Source of the DNA: CBDCCV01 sp965215025
GTDB taxonomy: Bacteria; Bacteroidota; Rhodothermia; Rhodothermales; Salinibacteraceae
Assembly (NCBI GenBank): GCA_965215025.1
Contig: CBDCCV010000001.1
Location: forward strand, 1,984,001 to 2,048,000
Length of the DNA: 64,000 nucleotides
Direction of reading: 5' to 3'
The first letter of the stretch is position 1; every line of letters starts with the position of its first letter. The translations under genes were made by a program, and so were the position numbers. Below, in pieces: positions 26,075-34,268 of this stretch. The notes under the pieces were generated by a model, which was given only the letters and a program-made list of their open reading frames with translations, had not been told where the DNA came from and did no database searches.

Positions 26075-26770
26075 ATGCCCGATCCGCACTCCGAGGCCAC
26101 GCGCGAGGTAGCCCACGAGCTGCCCTACCGCGACGAACTCAAGCGCAAGGCGCTGCATCTCTTGGCGCTCGTCGTTCCGCTTGGCATGTACGTCCTGGGC
26201 CGTCCGGTAGCGCTTCTGATCCTGGCGCCGGCCGCCCTGCTGGCCCTCACGGCCGACACGCTTCGCGCCTACTCCGTCCGCTTTGCGCGCGTCATCGCCC
26301 GCGTCTTCGGCCCGCTCATGCGCGCGGAGGAGTGGGGCGCCAAGGGCCAGCCCGCCGCCGACGGCGACGTGACCTTCAACGGGGCCACGCTGGTGCTCGT
26401 CTCCGCCGCGCTCCTCACGCTCATCTTCCCGCTGCGCCTGGCCGTGCCCGTATTCGCCATGTTCATGATTGGCGATGCGGCGGCGGCGCTCGTGGGGCGG
26501 CGCTTCGGGCGCGTGCACTGGGGCCGCAACCCGCGCACGCTCGAAGGCTCGGCGGCGTTTCTCGCAGCCGGGCTGGCGGTGATGGCCTGCTTCCCGGCGG
26601 TGGGCTTCTGGATCGGCGCGGCGGGCACGGTGGCCGGCTGCCTGGCCGAGGCCCTGCCGCGCCCGTTCAACGACAACCTGCGCGTGCCGCTCGTGGCCGC
26701 CTCGGTGATGGCGTTTTTGGAATGGCTCGTCCAGGGCCGCGCCGTGGCCCTCTTCAGCCCGTTCGCGTAA
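26075..26770 (+). CDS. Dolichol/phytol kinase-like membrane protein
   Basis: A 231-residue polytopic membrane protein with about six hydrophobic segments. RDELKRKALHLLAL at the N-terminus, FMIGDAAAALVGRRFGRVHW and the RTLEGSAAFLAAG motif are typical of the SEC59/VTE5 group, CTP-dependent kinases of polyprenols or phytol related to CdsA. It probably phosphorylates an isoprenoid alcohol. FNDNLRVPL follows in the usual place. It starts at ATG 26075, after a non-coding gap. Confidence 0.85.
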   Translation: MPDPHSEATREVAHELPYRDELKRKALHLLALVVPLGMYVLGRPVALLILAPAALLALTADTLRAYSVRFARVIARVFGPLMRAEEWGAKGQPAADGDVTFNGATLVLVSAALLTLIFPLRLAVPVFAMFMIGDAAAALVGRRFGRVHWGRNPRTLEGSAAFLAAGLAVMACFPAVGFWIGAAGTVAGCLAEALPRPFNDNLRVPLVAASVMAFLEWLVQGRAVALFSPFA

Positions 26771-26801
26771 GACGCCATGACGGCCGCGCTCGGCCTGCTT
26801 T

Positions 26802-26872
26802 TCGCAGAGGCGCCTCCTTGCAGCGCCTGATTTCGGGCTTGCAGCGCCTGGTTCGGGGCCGGGCCTCTGCGA
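26802..26872. repeat. Inverted repeat enclosing a 21-bp tandem duplication
   Basis: TCGCAGAGGC (26802-26811) and its perfect reverse complement GCCTCTGCGA (26863-26872) flank two 21-bp tandem copies beginning CTTGCAGCGCCTG (26817-26837 and 26838-26858) that differ at a few bases. It lies in the gap between the kinase-like and lipase genes. A terminator role is possible but there is no T-tract. Confidence 0.55.
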
Positions 26873-26953
26873 GGCGGCGAAGAACCCGCGCCCGCAGCGC
26901 CGGGTTGCAGAAGGCGCATCCGCTTTGCCCACTCGTTCCCTACGCTGCACCCG

Positions 26954-27817
26954 ATGGCGCTGCCGAAGTTTACCGAAACGGCCCTCCAGCGCCTGAGCGG
27001 ACTCGATCCGTTCCCGGAGCCGCCCCTGATCCGGCTGCGTTACCCGGTGGTGTTCATGCACGGCTTCGGCCTCATCGCCTCGCTCCAGCGCGGGGGGCAC
27101 CTCCACGGCGAGGCCATGCACCTGCGCCGGCACGGCGTGTGGGCCTACGCGCCCAACGTGGCGCCTTACCACACCGTCGTCACGCGCGCGGAGATGTGGG
27201 AAGACCGCTTCCGGCACGTGCTTGAAGAAACGGGCGCCGCGCGCCTGAACCTCGTGGCGCACTCGATGGGCGGCCTCGACGCGCGCTTCCTCATCAGCCG
27301 CGCCGGCTGGGCCGAAGAGGTCGCCTCGCTCACCACCGTGGCTACGCCGCACCACGGCACCGCCCTGGCCGACCTCGTGATGCGGCAGCCCGAGCGCGTG
27401 CGCACCTGGCTTGGCGGCGTGGCGGACTGGATCGGCGCCACGGCGCTCGAGGACGGCACCTCGGACTTCCTCACCGCCGTGGCCGAACTCCGCCCCGCGC
27501 ACCTGGCGGAGGCGTTCAACCCGGCCACGCCCGATGCGCCCTCGGTGCGCTACTTCTCCTACGCCGGGCGCGCCGGCAAGGGCACCGACGTGCCCATCAG
27601 CCCGTTCTTCCGTTTGCAGAACCGGCTCCTCTACGAGCGCGAGGGCGAGAACGACGGCTACGTCTCCGCCCAAAGCGCGCGGTGGGGCACGTTCCTGGGC
27701 GCCTTCGACGGCGACCACGGGCGCCAGGTCGGCCTCGAACCCATCCCCGGCACGCGGCCCATCGCCCACGACTTCTACCGCGCCGTGGCCCGGATGCTGG
27801 CCGAGGAGGGGCTGTAG
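26954..27817 (+). CDS. Lipase-like alpha/beta hydrolase
   Basis: A 287-residue protein without an obvious signal peptide. VVFMHGFGLIASLQRG forms the oxyanion region, the nucleophile Ser is in LVAHSMGGLDARFL, TVATPHHGTALAD follows, and candidate acid and His are in ENDGYVSAQSARWG and GDHGRQVG. The layout matches family I triacylglycerol lipases and esterases. The start is ATG 26954 (MALPKF). It is the only lipase-type gene seen in the window. Confidence 0.88.
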   Translation: MALPKFTETALQRLSGLDPFPEPPLIRLRYPVVFMHGFGLIASLQRGGHLHGEAMHLRRHGVWAYAPNVAPYHTVVTRAEMWEDRFRHVLEETGAARLNLVAHSMGGLDARFLISRAGWAEEVASLTTVATPHHGTALADLVMRQPERVRTWLGGVADWIGATALEDGTSDFLTAVAELRPAHLAEAFNPATPDAPSVRYFSYAGRAGKGTDVPISPFFRLQNRLLYEREGENDGYVSAQSARWGTFLGAFDGDHGRQVGLEPIPGTRPIAHDFYRAVARMLAEEGL

Positions 27818-27893
27818 GGTTGCTGATGGCTATTTTTCTGCCCGCGCGGTAGGTTGAACAGGAACGCCTCCCCTCTTTTGCTTTTGCGCTGCT

Positions 27894-28463
27894 ATGCAAC
27901 GGCTTCTGCTTCCCGGCCTTCTTCTCGCAATGGTGCTCGGCACGGGCTGCTCCAGCCTTGGGGCGACGCGCGTGCAGCCTGTGGAGCGGCACGAGACGTC
28001 CGCGCTGGAGGGCGCGCTCGTTGGCGAAAGGGCCACCCTCTTCCTGCGCTATCGCGGGCGGCGCGAAGGCCGCATCGAGGCCGTCACTGCGGACGCGCTC
28101 TACTGGCGCTCGGCCGAGGGCGACCCGCTCCGCTCCGTGTCGCTCCACGAGGTGGATGCCGTCGAGGTCTCAGACCGGCACCTGCTAGCCGCGTTGCGCG
28201 ACGGCGGACGAGCGGCGCTCCTCGGCGGGGCGCTCACGGGAGGCACGTTGCTGTTGGGGCGGTACCTGGTGAACCGCAAGGACAGCGGCTTCTCAGAAGA
28301 ACTGTCCGAAGCCCTCTTAGCCGGCTTTGTCTTTGTCGTCGTGACGGGCTACGCGGCGGTGACTACGATCTTCGCCTTCGGATACGGCCTCGAACGGGGC
28401 AACCGCATCCGCTACGAGTTCGGGGATGCTTCTGCGGCAACCGGGCCGCCGCCCGATCCGTAG
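27894..28463 (+). CDS. Predicted lipoprotein, unknown function
   Basis: A 189-residue protein with a lipoprotein signal ending in LGTGC (Cys19). The mature part has an SH3-like or Sm-like strand pattern (LFLRYRGRREGRIEAVTADALYW) and then one or two Gly/Leu-rich hydrophobic segments (about 108-160). No family recognised. The HD-domain gene follows 61 bases later on the same strand and may be co-transcribed. Confidence 0.6.
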   Translation: MQRLLLPGLLLAMVLGTGCSSLGATRVQPVERHETSALEGALVGERATLFLRYRGRREGRIEAVTADALYWRSAEGDPLRSVSLHEVDAVEVSDRHLLAALRDGGRAALLGGALTGGTLLLGRYLVNRKDSGFSEELSEALLAGFVFVVVTGYAAVTTIFAFGYGLERGNRIRYEFGDASAATGPPPDP

Positions 28464-28524
28464 CGTGCCGCCTCGCTGCGCAGCTTTTCCGCCGCTCTGC
28501 CTATCTTCTCTTCTCGTCGTCCCT

Positions 28525-29850
28525 GTGCCTCGATCTAACGAACAGCACCAGCGGTTTAAGATCTTTTCCGATCCGGTGCACGGCTTCGTCTCGGTGCCGA
28601 AGCACCTGATCATGGACCTGGTGCAGACGCCTGAGGTGCAGCGCCTCCGGCGCATCCGCCAGCTAGGCGTGGGGCACCTCGTCTTCCCCGGCGCCGAGCA
28701 CACGCGCTTCGGGCACGCCCTGGGCGCGATGGCTTTGATGCAGGACGCGCTCAAGAGCATCGCCGAGAAGGGGACGCCCATCTCGCAGGAGGAGTACCTG
28801 GCGGCGCTGGCGGCGGCGCTCTTGCACGACGTCGGTCACGGGCCGTATTCGCACACGCTCGAGCACGACCTCATCCGCGGCTTCCATCATGAGAGGATGA
28901 GCCGTGTCCTGCTTGTGCACCTCAACCGGCGCTTCGGCGGGGCGCTCGACCTCGCCCTCGAGATCTTCGACGGGACCTACGCGCGGCCTTTTTTCCATCA
29001 GCTCGTGGCGAGCCAGCTTGACATGGACCGGCTCGATTACCTCCGGCGCGACTCGTTCTACACGGGCGTGGCCGAGGGCGCCGTCGGCGTCGAGCGCATC
29101 ATCAAGACCTTGCGCGTGTGGCCGCCGGAGGGGGGCGCCACGGCCAACGTCGTGGTCGAGTCCAAGAGCATCTACGCCGTGGAGAACTTCCTGCTCTCGC
29201 GCCGGCTGATGTACTGGCAGGTGTACCTGCACAAAACGGTGCTGGCGGGCGATCAGCTCCTGCGCGCCGCCTTCCGCCGCGTGCGCGAGCATCTGCGCAG
29301 GGGCACCGCCGGCCTGGAGGCGGGCTGCTCCGAGGCGCTCTGCTTTTTTCTGAAAAACGACGTCGGCGCCGAGGACCTCGCCCAGCCGGAGGTGCGCTCG
29401 GCCTTCTGCGGGCTGGACGATACGGACGTGCTCTTCAGCCTCAAGCAGTGGATGCGCACGGAGAAAGACCGCGTCCTGGCCGATCTCTGCCGCCGCTTTA
29501 TCGAGCGCGACTTCTTCCGCGTGACGTTCCTGCAGGCGCCCCCCCCCGAGGAGCAGTGGGCGGCCTGGCGCCGCCAGGTGGCCGCCTGGCTCGTAGAAGA
29601 GGAGATCGCCACGGCGGACGAAGCGGAGGACGCCGCCGGGTTTTACCTCAGCCGGGACCGCTCGCGCCACTCGGCGTACGAGCGCGTAGAAAACGCCATC
29701 GGCGTCCTCGACCGCGAGGGGCACATCCACGAGCTTTCGGAGATGGCCGACACCGGCGCCATGGCTGGGCTGACGCGCTTCGAGGTCAAGCCCTACATCT
29801 GCTACCCGAAAGGGGTGGCGCTAACCCCGGACGTGGTGGCCGCGGTGTAG
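28525..29850 (+). CDS. HD-domain phosphohydrolase (dGTPase-like)
   Basis: A 441-residue HD-superfamily protein starting at GTG 28525; the open frame upstream has no homology. IFSDPVHGFVSVP opens the protein, then HTRFGHALG, the HD motif in ALLHDVGHGPYSH, and the distal metal ligands in SQLDMDRLDYLRRDS. This is the arrangement of dGTPase-like and YdhJ-type enzymes that hydrolyse nucleotides. Substrate not determined. It reads in the same direction as the lipoprotein gene before it. Confidence 0.87.
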   Translation: MPRSNEQHQRFKIFSDPVHGFVSVPKHLIMDLVQTPEVQRLRRIRQLGVGHLVFPGAEHTRFGHALGAMALMQDALKSIAEKGTPISQEEYLAALAAALLHDVGHGPYSHTLEHDLIRGFHHERMSRVLLVHLNRRFGGALDLALEIFDGTYARPFFHQLVASQLDMDRLDYLRRDSFYTGVAEGAVGVERIIKTLRVWPPEGGATANVVVESKSIYAVENFLLSRRLMYWQVYLHKTVLAGDQLLRAAFRRVREHLRRGTAGLEAGCSEALCFFLKNDVGAEDLAQPEVRSAFCGLDDTDVLFSLKQWMRTEKDRVLADLCRRFIERDFFRVTFLQAPPPEEQWAAWRRQVAAWLVEEEIATADEAEDAAGFYLSRDRSRHSAYERVENAIGVLDREGHIHELSEMADTGAMAGLTRFEVKPYICYPKGVALTPDVVAAV

Positions 29851-29957
29851 GCTGTGAACGCCGGTTCTGACAAGGCTGCCACACGCGCCCGCTCCGCTAC
29901 CTTTTCACGCCCGCCCTGACGCCGACCGCCGTGCCCTTCCTCCTGCCTGACGTACGG

Positions 29958-31259
29958 ATGCGCCGCGCCGCTTGGCCCGTGCTCGTTCTGCTGGGGTGGC
30001 TGCTTGCCGGCCCGGCAGAAAGGGCGGAAGCGCAAAGCGCCGACACCTCGCGCGCGGCGCACCTGCGGCAGATGCGGCTGGAAAAGGCCGCGCGTCTGGA
30101 GCATCCGGGGCCGGGGCTGACGGAGCGGGTCATCGACCGCGCGGCCGACTTCGTCGAGCGCAACCAGGTCACGATTGACCTGCCGAGCATCAACGTCTAC
30201 GAGATCCACCCGGTCTTCGGCGGCGGGCTGGCGCCGGGGGCGGGGACGACGGCCGGCCTCGGCCGCGAGTGGTTCGCCAACGAAGAGGACCGCCACGCCC
30301 GCGTGCAGGCGCTCGGGAGCCGCAACCTGTACTACGGCGCCGAGGGCGTCCTGGGCTACGAGCGCGGGGCCTGGGTCGGCTATGGCTTCACGCGCTACTG
30401 GCACGCGCCCGAGCAGGAGTTCTACGGCCTCGGCCCGAACACGCCCGAGGGCCAGCGCGCCAGCTACCGCCTCAACGAACTCATCAGCGGCGGCCTCTTC
30501 GGGTACAGCCTCTTGCCGAACACGCTCCTGGGCGCGCACCTCTCCTACCAGCGTCTGCGCCCCGGCCCCGGCCGAGACGAGGAGTACCCCACCGTCCGCG
30601 AGCGCTTTGCCGAAGACCTGCCGCCGGGCCTGCGCGCCGACCTCGACTACGCCGCGGCCGGCGCCTACGCCGAGGTGGACACGCGCAACATCGCTTACGA
30701 GAAGGCCTACGGCAGCCGCTTCGCCCCGACGGCGGCGCGCCTGCGCGGCCTCTCGCTCGACGCCTCGCGCGGCTTCTACCTCGCCGCCGAGGTGATCCCG
30801 CACGTCCTTCTAGGCGGCGGGCGCTACGACTTCACGCGCTTCAACCTCGAGACGCAGGCCTACCTCCCCCTGCGCCGCGGCTTGCAGGTGCTCGCGCTCA
30901 GGCAGTTTGTCTCCTTCTCGCAAACCGGAGGCGGCAACGTCGTCCCCTTCTACATGATGCGTGCGCTCGGCGGCTCGCGCACGCTGCGCGGCTTTGGCAG
31001 CTTCCGCTTCCGCGACCGCAACCTCGCGCTCCTCAACGCCGAGTTCCGCTGGATGATCTTCCCCATCCTGGACATGGCCCTCTTCGCCGACGCCGGTCAC
31101 GTCTTCCCCGCCGTCGAGGCGCTCAGCCTCTACGACCTGGAGGTGAGCGGCGGCCTGGGCTTCCGCCTGCGCACGCGCCGGCGCGTGCTGGCCCGCTTCG
31201 ACCTCGCCCGCAGCCGCGAGGGCTTCACGCTCTACATCGAGTTCGGCTCCATTCTTTGA
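29958..31259 (+). CDS. Omp85-family outer-membrane barrel without POTRA domains
   Basis: A 433-residue protein starting at ATG 29958 with signal peptide MRRAAWPVLVLLGWLLAGPA and cleavage near AEAQ. After about 60 residues, transmembrane beta strands run to the C-terminus. The Omp85 core motif appears as GGSRTLRGFGSFRFRDRN, with LLNAEFRWMIFP and the closing FTLYIEFGSIL. There is no space for a POTRA domain, so it is a short BamA/TamA-like or surface-antigen barrel whose substrate is unknown. An upstream GTG at 29931 is possible but less likely. An exported protein of unknown function follows. Confidence 0.82.
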   Translation: MRRAAWPVLVLLGWLLAGPAERAEAQSADTSRAAHLRQMRLEKAARLEHPGPGLTERVIDRAADFVERNQVTIDLPSINVYEIHPVFGGGLAPGAGTTAGLGREWFANEEDRHARVQALGSRNLYYGAEGVLGYERGAWVGYGFTRYWHAPEQEFYGLGPNTPEGQRASYRLNELISGGLFGYSLLPNTLLGAHLSYQRLRPGPGRDEEYPTVRERFAEDLPPGLRADLDYAAAGAYAEVDTRNIAYEKAYGSRFAPTAARLRGLSLDASRGFYLAAEVIPHVLLGGGRYDFTRFNLETQAYLPLRRGLQVLALRQFVSFSQTGGGNVVPFYMMRALGGSRTLRGFGSFRFRDRNLALLNAEFRWMIFPILDMALFADAGHVFPAVEALSLYDLEVSGGLGFRLRTRRRVLARFDLARSREGFTLYIEFGSIL

Positions 31260-31310
31260 GATGAAACGCCCCCCTCTTTTTTGGGAGATGCAAACGCGAG
31301 GCTCTCGCGG

Positions 31311-31378
31311 ACGACCGACGACCGACGACCGACGATGGGGATGCCGCCCTCGTCGTCTGTCATCCATCGTCCGTCGTC
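31311..31378. repeat. Intergenic GACGACCGA tandem and inverted repeat
   Basis: Three copies of the heptamer ACGACCG followed by ACGATGG form a left arm; CATCCATCGTCCGTCGTC forms an imperfect reverse-complement right arm about 17 bases away. Together they could fold as a large hairpin. Related stretches lie at 47803-47831, 53865-53897 and 57775-57804, all between genes. The element lies upstream of the preferred start of the following gene, which is part of why ATG 31390 was chosen. Confidence 0.65.
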
Positions 31379-31389
31379 TTCTCTTGCGG

Positions 31390-32967
31390 ATGGGCCTCGC
31401 GGCGACCCTGGTCGCCTGCGCCGCGCGCCCGGCCGCCGCGCAGCGTTTCCTCCCGGACGACCCGATCCAGGAGGACCCCGACCGCCTGGACATGCCCGCC
31501 CCGCGCCCCAACGACGTCTCCGATTACTACGACACGGCGCTCAACCTCGCCCTCGATCCGGGCGACTACGACGGGCCGGCGCTCAACGCGAATACGGCCC
31601 AGGACGTGCCGCGCTCGTCGTGGTACACGCCGCGTCACTACTACCGCCGCATGACGCCGGAGGCCATCCGCCGCGGGCCGAGCGCCGCAGGCGGCCCTTC
31701 CGAAAACGCCCCGTGGGAGGTGATGCGCCTCCTGGACGGCGGGCCGGCGCTGCGCCTGGAAATCGCCGATGGGAGCGGCGCGCGCTACCTGCTCACGCTC
31801 GACCCCGAGGTGCGCCCGGAGCAGGCCACCGGCGCCGAGGCCGTGGCGTCGCGCCTGTTCTACGCGCTCGGCTACCACGTGCCCGAAAGCCGCATCGTGC
31901 GCTTCGAGCGCGAGCGCCTCGTGCCCGGCACGGAAGAAGACGTCTCCCGGGGCGACATCCACCGGCTTCTGCGCCGGGCTGCGTACGAGGGCGAGGGCCT
32001 CTACCGCGCGCTCGCCACGCGCCAGCCCGCCGATGCGGACCTGCTCGGCCCGTTTCTCTTCTACGGCACGCGCCCGGACGACGGCAACGACGTCTTCGCG
32101 CACGAGGGCCGGCGCGAGCTGCGCGGGCTGCGCCTTTTCTCGGCGTGGCTCCAGCACGACGGCGCGCGGGCCGTGCACGCGCAGGACTGGCTCGTGCGCG
32201 AGGGCGGGCGGCAGTTTGTGCGGCACTACCTCGTCGGCTTGGGCACCGCCCTGGGCAGCAACCCGGATGGCATGGAGGACGCCTGGGCCGGGCACGAGTA
32301 TTTTATCGACCTCGAGCCGGCGCTCGTGCGCGCCGTCACGCTCGGCTTCGCGGGCGCGCCCTGGGCGCGGCGGCCTCGCCCGGCGTACGCCTCCATCGGG
32401 CGCTTCGATGCCGCCGGCTTCGACCCGAGGGCGTGGAAGCCGCGCTACCCGAATCCCGCTTTTAAGCGCATGGACCTCCACGACGCCTTCTGGGCCGCTA
32501 AGCAGGTGGCCCACTTCTCCGACGCCGACCTCCGCGCCGCCGTCTCCGCCGCCGCGTACTCAGACTCCAGCGCCGCGGCGTACCTGGCCGGCGCGCTCAT
32601 GGCCCGCCGCGACTCCATCGCGCGCGCCTACTTGGGCTTGGGCGGCGGCCTGGACCGCTTCCGCGTCGAGGAAGGCCGCCTCGTCTTCGCCGACCTTCTG
32701 GAACAGAACGGGCTGGCCGATGGGGATCAGCTTCGGCGGATCACGTGGCGCCTGTTCGACAACGCGGCCGACAGCGCGGGGGCCGTTCTGGTGGAGGCGG
32801 CGTCCTCAGACGAGGCGTTCGCGCTGCCGGAGGCCGAGCCGCCGTTTCTCAAGGCCACGCTGCACACGCCGGGGCGCGGCTGGACGCACGTGTACCTGCG
32901 CCGCACGCCCGCCGGCCGCTACGAGGTGGCCGGCCTGGAGCGCGAAGAGGAGCACCAGCCGTCTTGA
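31390..32967 (+). CDS. Exported protein of unknown function, paired with the Omp85 barrel
   Basis: A 525-residue secreted protein starting at ATG 31390 with signal peptide MGLAATLVACAARPAAAQ; the open frame begins at 31261 but that part is repeat sequence. Recognisable blocks: a TPRHYYRRMTPEAIRRGP region, LRLEIADGSGARYLLTLDPE, ATGAEAVASRLFYALGYHVP, a central RLFSAWLQHDGARAVHAQDW, and FVRHYLVGLGTALGSNPDG. The order (strand with a nucleotide-lid feel, helix, central D..N/Q.D block, a D/G-rich block) faintly recalls HipA- or FAM20-like kinase folds, but the Lys expected in the first block is Leu here. That is speculation; the real function is unknown. It follows the Omp85 gene by 130 bases. Confidence 0.7.
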   Translation: MGLAATLVACAARPAAAQRFLPDDPIQEDPDRLDMPAPRPNDVSDYYDTALNLALDPGDYDGPALNANTAQDVPRSSWYTPRHYYRRMTPEAIRRGPSAAGGPSENAPWEVMRLLDGGPALRLEIADGSGARYLLTLDPEVRPEQATGAEAVASRLFYALGYHVPESRIVRFERERLVPGTEEDVSRGDIHRLLRRAAYEGEGLYRALATRQPADADLLGPFLFYGTRPDDGNDVFAHEGRRELRGLRLFSAWLQHDGARAVHAQDWLVREGGRQFVRHYLVGLGTALGSNPDGMEDAWAGHEYFIDLEPALVRAVTLGFAGAPWARRPRPAYASIGRFDAAGFDPRAWKPRYPNPAFKRMDLHDAFWAAKQVAHFSDADLRAAVSAAAYSDSSAAAYLAGALMARRDSIARAYLGLGGGLDRFRVEEGRLVFADLLEQNGLADGDQLRRITWRLFDNAADSAGAVLVEAASSDEAFALPEAEPPFLKATLHTPGRGWTHVYLRRTPAGRYEVAGLEREEEHQPS

Positions 32968-33045
32968 GAGAGGGAGAACTTAAGAGAGGGAAAGGGAGAA
33001 TGAGAGCGCGCTCCCTCTTGCGCCCCTGCCCCCATTCCCCCTTTC

Positions 33046-33987
33046 TCAACGAGCGCGGTTCACCGTCCAGTCGTAGGCGAAGGTGACGTTTGGGCGCGCC
33101 TTAATCTCTTCGGAGGAGCGGCCCTGGAGGAGTTTTCGGAGCGCGTCGTAGTGCAGGCGGCCTTCGGGCATGAAGCCCAGGAGGTAGTCGCCTGCCGGCT
33201 CGCCCGCGCGGTCGAAGTCCTCGCCGAACCAGTCCAGGAGGGAGGAGAGGACGAACCCGCCCTCGACGGCGCGGAAGTGCGCAGGCGAGGCCGTGAAGTC
33301 GCGCATGGCGGCGTTGAGTTCGGCGTCCACGTTCTGCGGGGTGAAGGCGCGGCTGCGCAGGCGCGGGCAGCTCGCCGCCGCGCAGTTGAGGCCGACGTGA
33401 ATGCGCGGATCGAGCGCGTTCGCCTTGAGCGATTTCAGCGCCTCGGGGCCGTCCTCTTTGCGCAGGATCACGTTCTCGATCTCGTCGAGCGTGACGGCGT
33501 GGCCGGCTGTGCGGAAGGGCGTCTTAAAGAAGGCATCCGCGTAGCCGCCCTGTTCGATGTGCTCGGCCTCGGGCGTGGCGATGATGTTCTGCAGCATCTG
33601 CACGTTGTAGGCGTTCATCCAGAAGCTGAGCTTCTCGGCCTGCGTGTCGAGGTCGCCGGCGTCGTACGTCTCCACCGCCTTGAGCACACGGCGGAATTTT
33701 TCGTTCAGCTCCCCGCGCGCCCCAGGAGCACTTGCTTCGCGGCGCAGGAGATCGTAGCGCACGAGGCCGGTTTCGGTGACGACCTGCTGCAGAATATCGG
33801 TGAGGGCGGCTTCGTAGTCCTCGGCGGGTGCTACGTCGCCGGCGCGGCTGGGCGGGAGGTCGGCGAAGGAGGTGTCGGCGGCCGGCGCGGCCTCGGCGGC
33901 GGCGGAGGGGGCGCGGGCGGCGTCGGTCTCGCTGGCGCAGCCGATGAGGAAAAGCAGCGCGAGGGCGGAAAAGAGAAGCAAGCGCAT
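33046..33987 (-). CDS. DUF547 lipoprotein
   Basis: A 313-residue protein starting at CAT 33985-33987 with lipobox LIGC. DUF547 hallmarks: YDLLRREA, KLSFWMNAYNVQMLQNII, DAFFKTPFRTAGHAVTLDEIENVIL, DPRIHVGLNCAAASCPRL and LLDWFGEDF. DUF547 proteins have been compared with transglutaminase-like folds and their function is unknown; the Cys of AASCP and His of RIHVGLN fit such a site. It converges with the exported protein at 31.4 kb and is divergent from the sortilin-like gene. Confidence 0.88.
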   Translation of the reverse strand: MRLLLFSALALLFLIGCASETDAARAPSAAAEAAPAADTSFADLPPSRAGDVAPAEDYEAALTDILQQVVTETGLVRYDLLRREASAPGARGELNEKFRRVLKAVETYDAGDLDTQAEKLSFWMNAYNVQMLQNIIATPEAEHIEQGGYADAFFKTPFRTAGHAVTLDEIENVILRKEDGPEALKSLKANALDPRIHVGLNCAAASCPRLRSRAFTPQNVDAELNAAMRDFTASPAHFRAVEGGFVLSSLLDWFGEDFDRAGEPAGDYLLGFMPEGRLHYDALRKLLQGRSSEEIKARPNVTFAYDWTVNRAR

Positions 33988-34095
33988 GGCGGGGCGTTGG
34001 AAAAGGAGGAGGAGCAAGCGGCGCAGGGGAACCGTGCGCACGTTAATCGAACGGGGCAGCGCTTGATCCGGAGGCACCTCTGCCTCTGTCGTGGC

Positions 34096-34119
34096 AGGGA
34101 CACGGCGCGCCGCGTCCCT
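34096..34119. repeat. Palindromic repeat of the GGGACACG...CGTCCC type
   Basis: A 24-bp near-perfect palindrome centred on GGCGCGCC, with arms AGGGACACGGCG and CGCCGCGTCCCT (11 of 12 pairs). It lies between the DUF547 and sortilin-like genes. A related palindrome is at 46108-46125. Such elements resemble dispersed REP-like palindromes known from several phyla. Confidence 0.7.
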
Positions 34120-34268
34120 ACGGTAGATTTCCCCGCTACCGCTGAAAGATCAGTGCCGACATCGCCATGTGCGTGGCGCGTCACAGGGTGAAAATGCAAA
34201 GGACGTGCCTTATCTTCCGATCCGCTTTTGCCGCTGTTCCGCTATCGCCTCTGCCCCGCCAGCCCTGC

